From positions 744,001-808,000 of the forward strand of contig OX638319.1 of NCBI GenBank assembly GCA_951812655.1: 64,000 nt of DNA, given 5' to 3'. The position numbers and the translations under genes are program-made. Under the pieces are notes generated by a model. That model did not search any database. It saw only the letters and a program-made list of their open reading frames with translations, and was not told where the DNA came from. Shown piece after piece: positions 16,986 to 25,840 of the stretch. The number at the start of each line of letters is the position of its first letter. Position 1 is the first letter of the stretch. This DNA comes from an uncultured Candidatus Nitrosopumilus sp. GTDB taxonomy: Archaea > Thermoproteota > Nitrososphaeria > Nitrososphaerales > Nitrosopumilaceae.

Positions 16986-17081
16986 CTGAGTATCGTGACT
17001 CCATTCAACTTCTGAACGAACTGTTGTCAAAAAGTTAGATCCATTCTAAGTACTTCTTTCACATTATACTGTTTGATTAAG

Positions 17082-17306
17082 ATGAGCACATACAGCATAC
17101 AAGAAAACGTTGTCTCTGAAAAGAGCAAAAGAAAACTCGTGGTAGCAGGACTGGTAGTCTTACCTGTTGCAGCAGCAATGTATTACAGTGGAAGCCTTGC
17201 CTTGGAGCAAGTACCACAGATATTGACAAGTGGAATATTTCCAATTGGATTGACCTTGATTTCCTGGGGATTGGCTGCAAAATTGGCATTGAAATTGAGA
17301 AAATAG
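17082..17306 (+). CDS. Small membrane protein, 74 residues
   Basis: The protein has a polar N-terminus (MSTYSIQENVVSEKSKRK), then two hydrophobic segments at about 19-37 and 48-68, and ends KLALKLRK, giving a hairpin with positive ends. The ATG at 17082 is taken rather than the in-frame TTG at 17073 because CATTATACTG at 17062-17071 could serve as the promoter. Family unknown. It lies downstream of the second palindrome and may be a target of the Lrp-type regulator. Confidence 0.65.
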   Translation: MSTYSIQENVVSEKSKRKLVVAGLVVLPVAAAMYYSGSLALEQVPQILTSGIFPIGLTLISWGLAAKLALKLRK

Positions 17307-17815
17307 GAAATAATCTATTTTCTTCTTTTCAATATTTTTCTAATCTATTTTTACATCGATTTCTCTGACTCCCGTTTACTTCTTTTTGAGATATGCGTTC
17401 ATTTTTACTCAATTAGTGTGATGCTGCGAACGAAAATGACAAGAAATCATTTTTACAAAAATTGTGTTAGATCTTAAGACCTACAACGGTTAGTTGTTTG
17501 GTGACAGTTCTAATACGATCTTGATTTTACATGCTTTGTATTTAGATCCTACTGCTGATTCGTATGAACAAATCCTTCGTACTGGTTATATGCAAAAATC
17601 AAGTATGGTTATCGTGCAATGGTGCAATAACAATACGTGTTCATCGTTTACCGACCATGGAATTCATAACAATTAATGCGTCAACCTGCCATAGGAATCA
17701 TTCTTGGCACCATTGTATTTTTCTAATTCTCAAATGACGTCGTCTTTTGACGTGATACGTGAATCTGGCAACTTTTCATTCATTTACTAGTAAAAATACA
17801 GGCAAAAAAGTCCGT
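17307..17815. other. 509-bp stretch without a supported gene
   Basis: No convincing gene. A 60-codon TTG frame at 17494-17676 lacks a promoter and protein-like composition. Two very short frames look like truncated gene starts: 16 residues on the plus strand from ATG 17676 (MRQPAIGIILGTIVFF, helix-like) and 17 residues on the minus strand from ATG 17784. ACGTC/GACGT at 17737-17752 could form a small hairpin, and AGATCTTAAGACCT at 17469-17482 is an imperfect dyad. Possibly decayed genes or a noncoding RNA. Confidence 0.5.
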
Positions 17816-18085
17816 TTATTCTCTTATGCTTTCTAATTTTGAAACTGCTTGCCATAACTGTGTCCTTACATATGATGGCATGTTGGGATCTTGTGTTACG
17901 TCATCTAGAAGGCTAATTGCATTTGCTGCTCTAACCGACAGCGAGTATTCTTGGTTGGTGAGACTTTCAATCAAATCTGAAATTGATTTTTTTATTGTTT
18001 TTCGAGTAGAATTACTGGAAACAATCTGGTTAAGCGTGTCAATAGCTTCTTTCATCGATTCTTTATTTTGAACATCATCTGTCAT
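17816..18085 (-). CDS. UPF0147 family protein
   Basis: An 89-residue helical protein. LTNQEYSLSVRAANAISLLDDVTQDPNMPSYVRTQLWQAVSKLE is the conserved core of the archaeal UPF0147 family, small helical-bundle proteins of unknown function found across archaea. Length and composition are typical. It lies 34 nt downstream of the Rieske gene on the same strand and may be read with it. Confidence 0.9.
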   Translation of the reverse strand: MTDDVQNKESMKEAIDTLNQIVSSNSTRKTIKKSISDLIESLTNQEYSLSVRAANAISLLDDVTQDPNMPSYVRTQLWQAVSKLESIRE

Positions 18086-18119
18086 ATTACACCTAGTCTT
18101 AAAAATTAGAAGTATATAG

Positions 18120-18428
18120 TTACATCTCTACGAATACGTTGTCAGATTCAACTGTAACATTATATGATGTCAAATCTCTGATTTTTGCTGGAAATTTGAT
18201 CAATTTCCCGGTCTTACAATCAAATTCTGCAGCATGCCATCCGCATGTAATTTTACATCCGTCTAACTTTCCTTCAGACAGACTTGATCCTGAATGTGTA
18301 CATGAATCATCTGTTGCACAATATTCTCCATCTATGTTTGCAACCAAAATGTCTCTTCCATCTATTGATACCTTGATCATTTTTCCCGGTAAGATGTCTG
18401 CAGTTTTTCCTGCGATGATTTTTCCCAT
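18120..18428 (-). CDS. Rieske-type 2Fe-2S ferredoxin
   Basis: A 102-residue soluble Rieske protein. The cluster ligands are C-T-H in CTHSGSSL and C-G-W-H in CGWHAAEFD, the two standard C-x-H and C-x2-H boxes. There is no membrane anchor, so it is a ferredoxin of the dioxygenase/nitrite-reductase small-subunit type rather than a cytochrome bc subunit. It should carry one electron to an unknown oxygenase or reductase. Divergent from an acetyltransferase gene. Confidence 0.93.
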   Translation of the reverse strand: MGKIIAGKTADILPGKMIKVSIDGRDILVANIDGEYCATDDSCTHSGSSLSEGKLDGCKITCGWHAAEFDCKTGKLIKFPAKIRDLTSYNVTVESDNVFVEM

Positions 18429-18466
18429 AATTTTTTTACCTGAACATTCTTAATATTTTTTCGTAT

Positions 18467-19255
18467 ATGGAATCTGTGAAAATTAGAAAAGCAAATCCTT
18501 CAGATAGGGAATCTGTTTTAAAATTCTGCCAAAATACTTTTTCATGGGGAGACTATATAGATCATGTTTGGGATTATTGGTTAGATGAAGGTCATTTATT
18601 CATAAGTGAAAAACAGATTCCAGTTGGAATGTGTCATGCATTTTATTCAGAAAACCAAGTTTGGATTGAAGGAATTAGGATTGATTCAAATTTCCGTCAC
18701 CAAAAGATTGCTTCTCAACTAGTTAGACACGCTGAAAATATTGGAAAAGAAATGAATGCTGTGTCATGCTATATGCTAATAGATGTTGAAAATTCACCAT
18801 CTTTCTTAATGTCCCGTTCCTTAGATTATGATGTCTTTCAAACTTGGAATTTTTACTCGCTTGAGCCTAAGATCACCACAAATTATGATGTAGAGTTTGA
18901 AAAATGCCTCAATCGGAAATTATACTCACAATATGTTAAATCTTGGAGATGGCTTCCAATTGATAACGATACGTTGCTGTCGTTATACTTGCAAAAAAAT
19001 ATTGTCCTATCTGGAACTGGGAATGAACAATCATTAGCAATACTTTCAGCTTCAGATCATTTTGAACGAACTTTAATTGTCACCTTGTTTTCAAATTTTG
19101 ATAATTCTACATTGCAAATACTTTCATTCTTACAAAACTATTCGGTCAAAAATAAGTATGAGCGAATTCAAATCTTGACTCAGGAAAAACTGCCCATTTT
19201 TAATTCATTAGAATATAGAATTTCATTTAATCTGATGAAGAAGTCTTTAGTTTAG
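18467..19255 (+). CDS. GNAT-family N-acetyltransferase
   Basis: A 262-residue protein. The N-terminal 140 residues carry the GNAT fold: IRKANPSDRESVLKFC at the start, then VWIEGIRIDSNFRHQKIASQLVRHAE, where the acetyl-CoA loop R/Q-x-x-G/K-x-A appears as RHQKIAS, slightly degenerate. The C-terminal 120 residues look like a second, unconserved GNAT-like half. Substrate unknown. The stop overlaps the convergent fumarylacetoacetase-family gene by 4 nt. Confidence 0.82.
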   Translation: MESVKIRKANPSDRESVLKFCQNTFSWGDYIDHVWDYWLDEGHLFISEKQIPVGMCHAFYSENQVWIEGIRIDSNFRHQKIASQLVRHAENIGKEMNAVSCYMLIDVENSPSFLMSRSLDYDVFQTWNFYSLEPKITTNYDVEFEKCLNRKLYSQYVKSWRWLPIDNDTLLSLYLQKNIVLSGTGNEQSLAILSASDHFERTLIVTLFSNFDNSTLQILSFLQNYSVKNKYERIQILTQEKLPIFNSLEYRISFNLMKKSLV

Positions 19256-20121
19256 TTTGACTTGATGATTTTAATTGTATTGTTTAAAGTTCCCAAACTC
19301 TCAATTTCCATCTCCACTTTATCCCCGTCTTTCAAGAATACTGCATTAGGTTTGTTTAACATCACTCCGGCAGGTGTGCCTGTAGAAATGATGTCTCCTT
19401 TTTCCAAAGTCATTACTTTGGATAATTTTGAAACTATTTCGGGAATTTTTATGAACATGTTGCTTGACGAAGAATTTTGTCGTATTTCACTGTTGATTTT
19501 TGTAACCATTTTTAGGTCTTGAGGATTATGAATTTCGTCCGAAGTGGTTATCCATGGCCCACACGGTGCAAATGAATCAAAGCTTTTTCCTCTTGTAAAT
19601 TGCTTGTCTTTAAACTGAATGTCTCTTGCAGATACATCATTGAGTATCATGTATCCAAATATTGCATCAGTGGCATTTTCCACGCTAATGTTTTTACAAT
19701 TTTTCCCTATGATTAAGGCTAATTCAATTTCATAGTCCAGTTGAGTAACAAAATCTGGACATGTGATGTCTGAATTAGTGCTGTTTAATGCAGTACGTGG
19801 TTTGATGACTATTGCTGGATCTTCTGGTGCCTGCAGCCCTTGTTCTCTTGCGTGGTCTACATAGTTAAATGCCAAACAAATTATCTTGTTGGGGTTGGGA
19901 ATGGGTGGGAGCAATTTGTACTTTGAAATGTCCACTCCATATGGCAAATCTTTAATCTTATTTTTAATCTCGTCATACCATCCATCAAAAAGAAAGTCCT
20001 TTACGTTTTGAGGAATTGGGACGCCTGTTAGGTAAGTGATTTCATCTTTTGTTGACACCTTGTCTCCTTTAATGAAACCGTATGTTTCGTTGTTATTGAA
20101 AGATAATCTCGCTATTTTCAT
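19252..20121 (-). CDS. Fumarylacetoacetate hydrolase family protein
   Basis: A 289-residue FAH-family enzyme. The C-terminal domain has the metal-binding pattern E-x-E in LDYEIELALIIGK and a downstream Asp in GYMILNDVSARDIQ, with KSFDSFAPCGPWI and GDIISTGTPAGV as family marks. Members hydrolyse or decarboxylate acylpyruvates and related 2-oxo acids using Mg2+; oxaloacetate decarboxylase, acylpyruvase and HpcE-type isomerase are all possible. It lies 6 nt downstream of gltX on the same strand. Confidence 0.9.
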   Translation of the reverse strand: MKIARLSFNNNETYGFIKGDKVSTKDEITYLTGVPIPQNVKDFLFDGWYDEIKNKIKDLPYGVDISKYKLLPPIPNPNKIICLAFNYVDHAREQGLQAPEDPAIVIKPRTALNSTNSDITCPDFVTQLDYEIELALIIGKNCKNISVENATDAIFGYMILNDVSARDIQFKDKQFTRGKSFDSFAPCGPWITTSDEIHNPQDLKMVTKINSEIRQNSSSSNMFIKIPEIVSKLSKVMTLEKGDIISTGTPAGVMLNKPNAVFLKDGDKVEMEIESLGTLNNTIKIIKSN

Positions 20122-20127
20122 AATTGA

Positions 20128-21837
20128 TCACTTGTGTGTAAAAATTGCCTGGTTTTGTGAATCTTTTCTACAGTATCCATATCTAACAAACTGCACCTCT
20201 TCACCTTCTTTTAATTGTAGATAATGTGGTTCAGTATAGACTTCTATTTCCTCCAGACTGTCTTCATTAAACTCATCTCCGTTGAATAACGTTTTTGGAA
20301 TAATCATCTTTATCTTGTGTGCTGTTTTTTGAGGCACCCACTGTATTTTTGGAATGTCTTTGGCATCTCCATTTTCAATAAACTCTCCTCCCAATTCGAT
20401 TCCATCATTTGTTATGTTTACATTACCTAAATTCAAAAGACGAACTTGCATTCCATTTTTGATGTTTTGTGCGTCATCCCCTGAAATGTAAAAATCTCCA
20501 TCAATCTCTACTCTTCTTTTTCCCAGATCATTAACTGGATGATTTGGAATTTCAACTGTTGAAATTGGCAAATTTTTTACTGTTATCTTTTTTGCATTAT
20601 TTACCATGTGTAGTCTTATACTGTTTGCATCCACTAGTTTTCGATTAAATGCTTCGAGTGTGTCAAACGGTGCTAAGGTATTGGCTTTAGTTAATCCTAA
20701 AGACATGATGAATTTTTTTATCGCCTCAGGTTTTATTCCTCTTCTACGTAAGGCCTCAAGTGTTGGCAGTCTAGGATCATCATACCATGAAACTTTGCCT
20801 TCCTCAATTAGGGGTTTGATGATTCTTTTTGAGATTGGCATTCCTTTGAATTCAAGTCTAGAAAAAAAGTCTTGTGCAGGTTTTCTCATGTTTAGTGCAT
20901 CTAAGATTGCATTGATAAGCTCTTTTCTTAATTCAAATTCCTTTGAACGAAAAGCATGGGTTACTCCATCAATACTGTCTTCTATTGCAACTGCCATGTC
21001 ATAGCTTGGCCAAATTCTATACTTCTCACCTAGTGTGTAGTGTTTCCCATCGATAATTCTGAACAATACTGGATCTCTCATTACCGCATTGTCTGCTTTC
21101 ATGTCTCCGCGAAATCTCACGATGGCGTCACCAGGTTTAAATTTTTTATTCATTTTTTCCCAATTTTTCTTATTCTTGACTATGTCGTCTGTACTGCATT
21201 TACATGCCCTTCTCTCTCTTCTGTTTTGACTGATGTCTTCCCTTTTGCACGTACAGATGTATGCCATGTTTGAATCAATTAATTCAATTCCTTTTTCATA
21301 AAATAATTCCATGTCATCAGATGTATTTTTTACTGTGTCAAACTCAATTCCTAACCATTCTAATCCAACCTTGATGGCTGCATGATACTCCATGCGTTCT
21401 GCTTCTGGATTGGTATCATCCATTCTTAAAATGAATTTTCCACCATACATTTTGGCGTATTCAGAATTAATGATAGCAGCTTTTGCATGACCGATGTGAG
21501 GATAACCGTTAGGTTCTGGTGGAAATCTTGTTATGACTTTTCCATGCTCGGCATTTTTTAATTCTGGTAATCCTTCTCTCTCCACAATCTTTTCTTTTGG
21601 TGTCAAAAGTTCTGGAAATTTCTCTTTAATTTCAATTTCTTGTTCATCTAAAGATAATTTATTTACCATGTCCACAATTTCAGAAATGTCCTTTGTGATC
21701 TCTTTTACTTTGCTTCTAAATTCAGGTTTTGTACCGAGAATTTTCCCTAAGACTATTTTATCTCTAGTTTCTCCTTCGTGCTCAAATGCATTTTGAAGGG
21801 CCATTTTTCTAATCGTTTCTCTCAACTCATCATTCAT
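20128..21837 (-). CDS. gltX: Glutamyl-tRNA synthetase (archaeal type)
   Basis: A 569-residue class Ib synthetase. PPEPNGYPHIGHAKA contains the HIGH motif and GMPISKRIIKP the KMSKS equivalent. A cysteine-rich insert (YICTCKRED...RRACKC) is a probable zinc site. The C-terminal beta-barrel anticodon-binding domain is of the archaeal/eukaryotic GlnRS-like type, and the N-terminal 90-residue helical extension is typical for archaea. If GlnRS is absent, it would also charge tRNA-Gln with Glu for later amidation. Last but one in the minus-strand isoprenoid and translation cluster. Confidence 0.96.
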   Translation of the reverse strand: MNDELRETIRKMALQNAFEHEGETRDKIVLGKILGTKPEFRSKVKEITKDISEIVDMVNKLSLDEQEIEIKEKFPELLTPKEKIVEREGLPELKNAEHGKVITRFPPEPNGYPHIGHAKAAIINSEYAKMYGGKFILRMDDTNPEAERMEYHAAIKVGLEWLGIEFDTVKNTSDDMELFYEKGIELIDSNMAYICTCKREDISQNRRERRACKCSTDDIVKNKKNWEKMNKKFKPGDAIVRFRGDMKADNAVMRDPVLFRIIDGKHYTLGEKYRIWPSYDMAVAIEDSIDGVTHAFRSKEFELRKELINAILDALNMRKPAQDFFSRLEFKGMPISKRIIKPLIEEGKVSWYDDPRLPTLEALRRRGIKPEAIKKFIMSLGLTKANTLAPFDTLEAFNRKLVDANSIRLHMVNNAKKITVKNLPISTVEIPNHPVNDLGKRRVEIDGDFYISGDDAQNIKNGMQVRLLNLGNVNITNDGIELGGEFIENGDAKDIPKIQWVPQKTAHKIKMIIPKTLFNGDEFNEDSLEEIEVYTEPHYLQLKEGEEVQFVRYGYCRKDSQNQAIFTHK

Positions 21838-21858
21838 GCTCAGTCACCCATGCGGCAT

Positions 21859-22839
21859 TCATACACTTCGTTTAACCACAAAGTCCAACAAGGAGATCAT
21901 TTCCATTTTTGCAGAGCCTTGGTATTTTTCAAGTGATTTTTCGGCCTTATCTGCATATTTCAAAGCATGTTTTCGAACATTCTCTTCTATTCCTAATGTC
22001 CTAATTACATCTACGGCCCTCTTGAGATCTTTCTTCGATACTTTGGAATTTCCAAATGCTTTTAGAATAATTGTTTTGTCTTTGCCTCTGGCCAATTTGA
22101 TTGCCATTAAAATTGGTAGTGATTTCTTCCCTTCTCTAAGATCATTTCCTACTGGCTTTTTTGTAATTTTGGGATCTCCCATGACTCCGATTAGATCGTC
22201 TGTAATTTGAAATGCAATTCCTAAATTTTTTCCAAATGAAGAAAGATTTGCTATGTCTCTGACTTTGTTTGTTGCACAAATCGCCCCCATCGCACATGAT
22301 ACATCAAATAATGCCGCTGTTTTTTTTCCAATCATTGTAATGTATTCAGTTTGTGACGGAATTTTTCTCTCTTCGGCCATTTTGGTGTCCAGCAGTTGTC
22401 CTTCACATACATCAACGCAAGCTTTTGCAAGTCTAGAAACTAATTGAGCGGTTGCATTTGCTGATAACTTTGAATTTGTAATTACCTGAAACGCCTTTGA
22501 AAATAGAACATCTCCTGCAAGAATTGCAATTGGCACACCAAATTTTTTGTGCACTGTTGGGACTCCGTGACGCATTTCATCATTGTCCATGATGTCATCG
22601 TGAACCAATGTAAAATTGTGCACCATTTCTACTGCACTTGCAGCTGGCATTGCATCTGAAACTTTACCCTTTAGGATTTGACAGCTTCTGATTACCATGT
22701 ATGGTCTTAGTCTTTTTCCACCATTTGTGATTAGATGTCCTGCGGCATCATAGAGTTTTTTGGGATTTCCCTTTAGTCTTGATTTCAAGTGTCTGTTTAC
22801 AATTTTCGCATTTTTTTCTATTTGCCTAGTTTTTTTCAT
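21859..22839 (-). CDS. idsA: Geranylgeranyl diphosphate synthase (polyprenyl synthetase)
   Basis: A 326-residue all-helical prenyltransferase. The first aspartate motif DDIMD is at 81-85 and the second is in QITDDLIG; GGKRLRP binds isopentenyl diphosphate. Phe76, five residues before the first motif, matches the residue known to set C20 length in archaeal GGPP synthases. It makes the C20 chain for ether lipids. The start lies 14 nt inside the end of the isomerase gene, so the two are coupled. Confidence 0.94.
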   Translation of the reverse strand: MKKTRQIEKNAKIVNRHLKSRLKGNPKKLYDAAGHLITNGGKRLRPYMVIRSCQILKGKVSDAMPAASAVEMVHNFTLVHDDIMDNDEMRHGVPTVHKKFGVPIAILAGDVLFSKAFQVITNSKLSANATAQLVSRLAKACVDVCEGQLLDTKMAEERKIPSQTEYITMIGKKTAALFDVSCAMGAICATNKVRDIANLSSFGKNLGIAFQITDDLIGVMGDPKITKKPVGNDLREGKKSLPILMAIKLARGKDKTIILKAFGNSKVSKKDLKRAVDVIRTLGIEENVRKHALKYADKAEKSLEKYQGSAKMEMISLLDFVVKRSV

Positions 22840-23476
22840 TTATTAATCTCCATTTATCATTGGACAGGTGATTTTTAATTGCTTCATCCAGCTCTTCACG
22901 AGTTTCATCATTCATCCATGTGGATAATACATTGCCATGTTTTTCAAGCATGGTTTTTTTAGACTTGTCCAGTAATTTTAGCGCTATTAACATCCATGGA
23001 CAATAAATTTGTGGATTTGTCTTTACATCTTCAATGAGTTCTGATGCTGAAATCCATTTAATCTCGTCAATTTCCCCCTCAATTTTCTTCAGTTCTGTGG
23101 ACCTGTCAATTATTCCTATTAGAGTTCCACAAATTTCATTTTCAGAACCTATCTCCTTGTATGGTACATGATATTCAAATTTGTGTAAGTAATCTAATGT
23201 TCCGCTGATTCCTAGTTCTTCAGGCATTCTCCTTTCTCCTGAAGAGATGTATGTTTCTCCTTCTCTTGGATGACTTGCAAAAGTTCCGTCCCAATCGCCT
23301 GGCCATAGCATTTTTTCTTTTGCCCTTCTTGTAATTATCAGTCTGCCTTCATTATCAAACAGCAACGCTGTAAATGCTCGGTGTAATTTCCCATTAGGTA
23401 AATGACACGTTACTTTTTCTTCACTGCCAATAGGATTATCGTTTTCATCTACTAAAATTACAAATTCTTCGGACAC
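22826..23476 (-). CDS. idi: Isopentenyl-diphosphate delta-isomerase, type I (Nudix), cysteine replaced
   Basis: A Nudix-fold IPP isomerase that should interconvert IPP and DMAPP. LHRAFTALLFDNEGRLIITRRA, WPGDWDG, and ERRMPEELGI (degenerate Nudix box) identify type I; SENEICGTLIG keeps the active-site glutamate. The segment usually holding the catalytic cysteine (NSVCGHP in E. coli) reads GTFASHP, with Ala at residue 67. I chose the GTG at 23476: GAGGT seven bases before it is a good ribosome-binding site, and the gene then starts just past the kinase stop. The ATG at 23506 would add 10 residues and overlap the kinase by 29 nt. Most archaea carry the unrelated flavin type II enzyme in this position. 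Confidence 0.9.
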   Translation of the reverse strand: MSEEFVILVDENDNPIGSEEKVTCHLPNGKLHRAFTALLFDNEGRLIITRRAKEKMLWPGDWDGTFASHPREGETYISSGERRMPEELGISGTLDYLHKFEYHVPYKEIGSENEICGTLIGIIDRSTELKKIEGEIDEIKWISASELIEDVKTNPQIYCPWMLIALKLLDKSKKTMLEKHGNVLSTWMNDETREELDEAIKNHLSNDKWRLINEKN

Positions 23477-23477
23477 T

Positions 23478-24221
23478 TCATTTACCTCTGAATAATGTAC
23501 CTTCAAATGTCTTATTTTTAATGGCTTTTACAATTCTTTCTGGTTTGTTTCCATTAACAAAAAATACGTTCAATCCCATCTTTGAAATTTTTGATGCTTC
23601 ATCAACCTTTCTTTTCATCCCTCCTGTGACGTCCATTTTATTTTCAGAAATTGATGGTTTTTGACCGTGTAACTCGAAAATTAATTTCTTTGATTTTAGA
23701 TCAGAATACAATCCATCTTCATTCAATGCAAAAATACACAGTTTGGGCTTCAGTATTTTTGCAAGATGAGTCATTATCTTGTCTCCTGACAAAATGTATG
23801 TTTTTTTTTGACCAAACCACAGTGCATCCCCAAATGTTACTGGAACTAAATCTGATTTGGAAATTTTTTCAATTTCCTTTACTTTTTTTGCAATTGGTAC
23901 ATTCCCAGACATAAAATCTGTGGGTGGAAGGCTGTATGGATTTATTCTATTTTTTATCATCGAGTCTAAAATTATTTTATTTAGTTCAATCATTGAATTT
24001 TTAACAATGGAAACTCCTTTTGGATTGTATTTTTTTTCTTTGGTGTGCATATCGTACTTAACTGACCAGTAGTGTCCATATGAGCCACCTCCATGAACGA
24101 TTATCAGCGGTTCCTTGATCTTCTTCAAGCTTTTTGACAGATTATCGATTGCTTTTTTCCTAGCTGATAGCGGTTTCTCTTTGTTTGTGATGATGGACCC
24201 TCCAAGTTTAATCAAAATCAT
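23478..24221 (-). CDS. ipk: Isopentenyl phosphate kinase
   Basis: A 247-residue amino-acid-kinase-fold enzyme. IKLGGSIIT is the ATP-binding start, and IVHGGGSYGHYWS carries the histidine (His50) that defines isopentenyl phosphate kinases. It phosphorylates isopentenyl phosphate to IPP in the archaeal modified mevalonate pathway, so a phosphomevalonate-decarboxylating route is implied. ATG 24221 was chosen over an in-frame TTG at 24230. It lies 23 nt downstream of mevalonate kinase and directly before the isomerase. Confidence 0.94.
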   Translation of the reverse strand: MILIKLGGSIITNKEKPLSARKKAIDNLSKSLKKIKEPLIIVHGGGSYGHYWSVKYDMHTKEKKYNPKGVSIVKNSMIELNKIILDSMIKNRINPYSLPPTDFMSGNVPIAKKVKEIEKISKSDLVPVTFGDALWFGQKKTYILSGDKIMTHLAKILKPKLCIFALNEDGLYSDLKSKKLIFELHGQKPSISENKMDVTGGMKRKVDEASKISKMGLNVFFVNGNKPERIVKAIKNKTFEGTLFRGK

Positions 24222-24244
24222 GTTGTTCAAAATTCTCTGATCAA

Positions 24245-25186
24245 TTAAAAAGTATCCAGTCCCTGAAAATCGATTTTAACCGAAAAACACTCAATTTTTT
24301 TGTCTTTAAATTCGTTGATTGTTTGATCAAGGTTTGATTCATCTGTGAGGGCAAAGATGCATCCTCCGCCTCCTGCACCTGTGATCTTAGCACCAAATGA
24401 TTTGTTTTGTCCTGTTTTGATCATTTCTCTTAGTATGTCATTTGATATTCCAATTGTTTCAAGAAATTCTTGGTTCTGTTTTACCTTTTTCCCAATCTCT
24501 ACAATGTTATCCTCCTTCAGTAGTTCAAAGACGTCCTTCACCAGCTTTGATTCCTTATCGCATAAAGTGGTAAATCTTGATTCGTTTTTGTCCTTGAATT
24601 CTTTTACACTTGCAACCACCGATTTTGTTGAGTGCTCTATGTTTGAATTTGCAATTACTAGATGGAAGTTTGGTTTGGATTTCATTATATTAAATCCGTT
24701 TTCTTTGTCAAATTCCATTATTCCTCCATATGTACACACAGTACAATCTGCCCCTGATGTATTTTCAAAAATTGTTTTTTCGGCCTCTATTGCAAGTTTG
24801 AGGATGTCTTCCTTTGATGTTTCATCAAATAACCTTGAAATCGCCGCAGCACTTGCGACGCAACATGCCGAAGATGAGCCCAGTCCTACTCCTAGTGGTA
24901 TGTCCGATTCAACCACCACTTCAATTCCTGTATTGTGATTTTGGATAATTTTATTTGCTAAATAGTAAAATGGTCTTAACGGTGATTTGATTTTTGAAAT
25001 GGGTTCGTTTGGATGTGATGTTAAATTACCTATGTTTGATTTAATGGAGATTTTACCATCTGATTTTTTTTCTGCAGTGACTGTGATTCTTTTATTAATT
25101 GCACAAAGAATTGCTTTTACTCCATATACTACAAAATGTTCTCCAAAAAGAATTACTTTACCTGGTGCAGAAGCTCTGGATTTCAA
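24245..25186 (-). CDS. mvk: Mevalonate kinase
   Basis: A 313-residue GHMP kinase. The N-terminal ASAPGKVILFGEHFVVYG is the mevalonate kinase opening; PLGVGLGSSSACC is the phosphate-binding GHMP motif, and KITGAGGGGCIFAL is the C-terminal motif. It phosphorylates mevalonate, the entry to isoprenoid diphosphates. The start is a TTG at 25186; no ATG is in frame before residue 100. Second half of a cluster shared by many archaea (eno-rps2-mvk-ipk-idi-idsA). Confidence 0.95.
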   Translation of the reverse strand: MKSRASAPGKVILFGEHFVVYGVKAILCAINKRITVTAEKKSDGKISIKSNIGNLTSHPNEPISKIKSPLRPFYYLANKIIQNHNTGIEVVVESDIPLGVGLGSSSACCVASAAAISRLFDETSKEDILKLAIEAEKTIFENTSGADCTVCTYGGIMEFDKENGFNIMKSKPNFHLVIANSNIEHSTKSVVASVKEFKDKNESRFTTLCDKESKLVKDVFELLKEDNIVEIGKKVKQNQEFLETIGISNDILREMIKTGQNKSFGAKITGAGGGGCIFALTDESNLDQTINEFKDKKIECFSVKIDFQGLDTF

Positions 25187-25209
25187 TTAAAACCCTTGAA
25201 GTATTGAGT

Positions 25210-25833
25210 TTATTCGATTTCCTCTTCGGTTATCTTAGTTTCAAAATCATCTATGGCTTCTTTCATAGGCTCGTTTTCATTTAGTTCACCCCTTTCGATT
25301 AGAACCTGACGTACCAATAACCAATAGACTGTTGCTAAAGCTTTTCTTCCTCTATTATTTGCAGGAATTATCACATCTAGATTTGATGTTATGTTATCTG
25401 TATTTGCAATTCCTATAATTGGAATGCCTGCATTTGTAGCTTCAATAATGGCTTGTTCATCCACCTGCGGATCTGAAATCAATACTAGCTTTGGTTCGAT
25501 GTAGTATGGCAGTGATGGATTTGTTAATGTACCGGGCATAAATCTTCTTAGTAATTTCTTTGAACCTAGTGTGTCGCAAAATTTTTCAATAGGCATCTCT
25601 GCATATTGTCTGCCTGAACACACAATGAGATTGTCTGTTCCTAGTCTGTTGATGAATTTTGCCGCTGTCTTAATTTTCTCTAACGTGATATCTAGATCTA
25701 GCATGTAAAGGCCCTCTGGACTTGCCCTTGTGATGAATGGAATCATGAATTTTGTCTTAACTTGGGTGCCTACTCTGATCCCTGTTGCTAGGACTTGCTT
25801 TTTGATGTCCATTCCTTCTGTTTGTTGGCTCAT
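25210..25833 (-). CDS. rps2: Ribosomal protein S2 (uS2)
   Basis: A 207-residue archaeal uS2. VGTQVKTKFMIPFI at the N-terminus, GTLTNP in the RRFMPGTLTNPSL segment, and LVLISDPQVDEQAIIEATNAGIPIIGIANTDN are diagnostic. The C-terminal tail is acidic (TKITEEEIE). It lies 7 nt downstream of enolase in the same order as in many archaea. Confidence 0.97.
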   Translation of the reverse strand: MSQQTEGMDIKKQVLATGIRVGTQVKTKFMIPFITRASPEGLYMLDLDITLEKIKTAAKFINRLGTDNLIVCSGRQYAEMPIEKFCDTLGSKKLLRRFMPGTLTNPSLPYYIEPKLVLISDPQVDEQAIIEATNAGIPIIGIANTDNITSNLDVIIPANNRGRKALATVYWLLVRQVLIERGELNENEPMKEAIDDFETKITEEEIE

Positions 25834-25840
25834 GACGATT

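Noticed and set aside
17494-17676. 60-residue plus-strand frame
   Set aside because: TTG start, no TATA box at the right distance, uneven composition and no recognisable motif.
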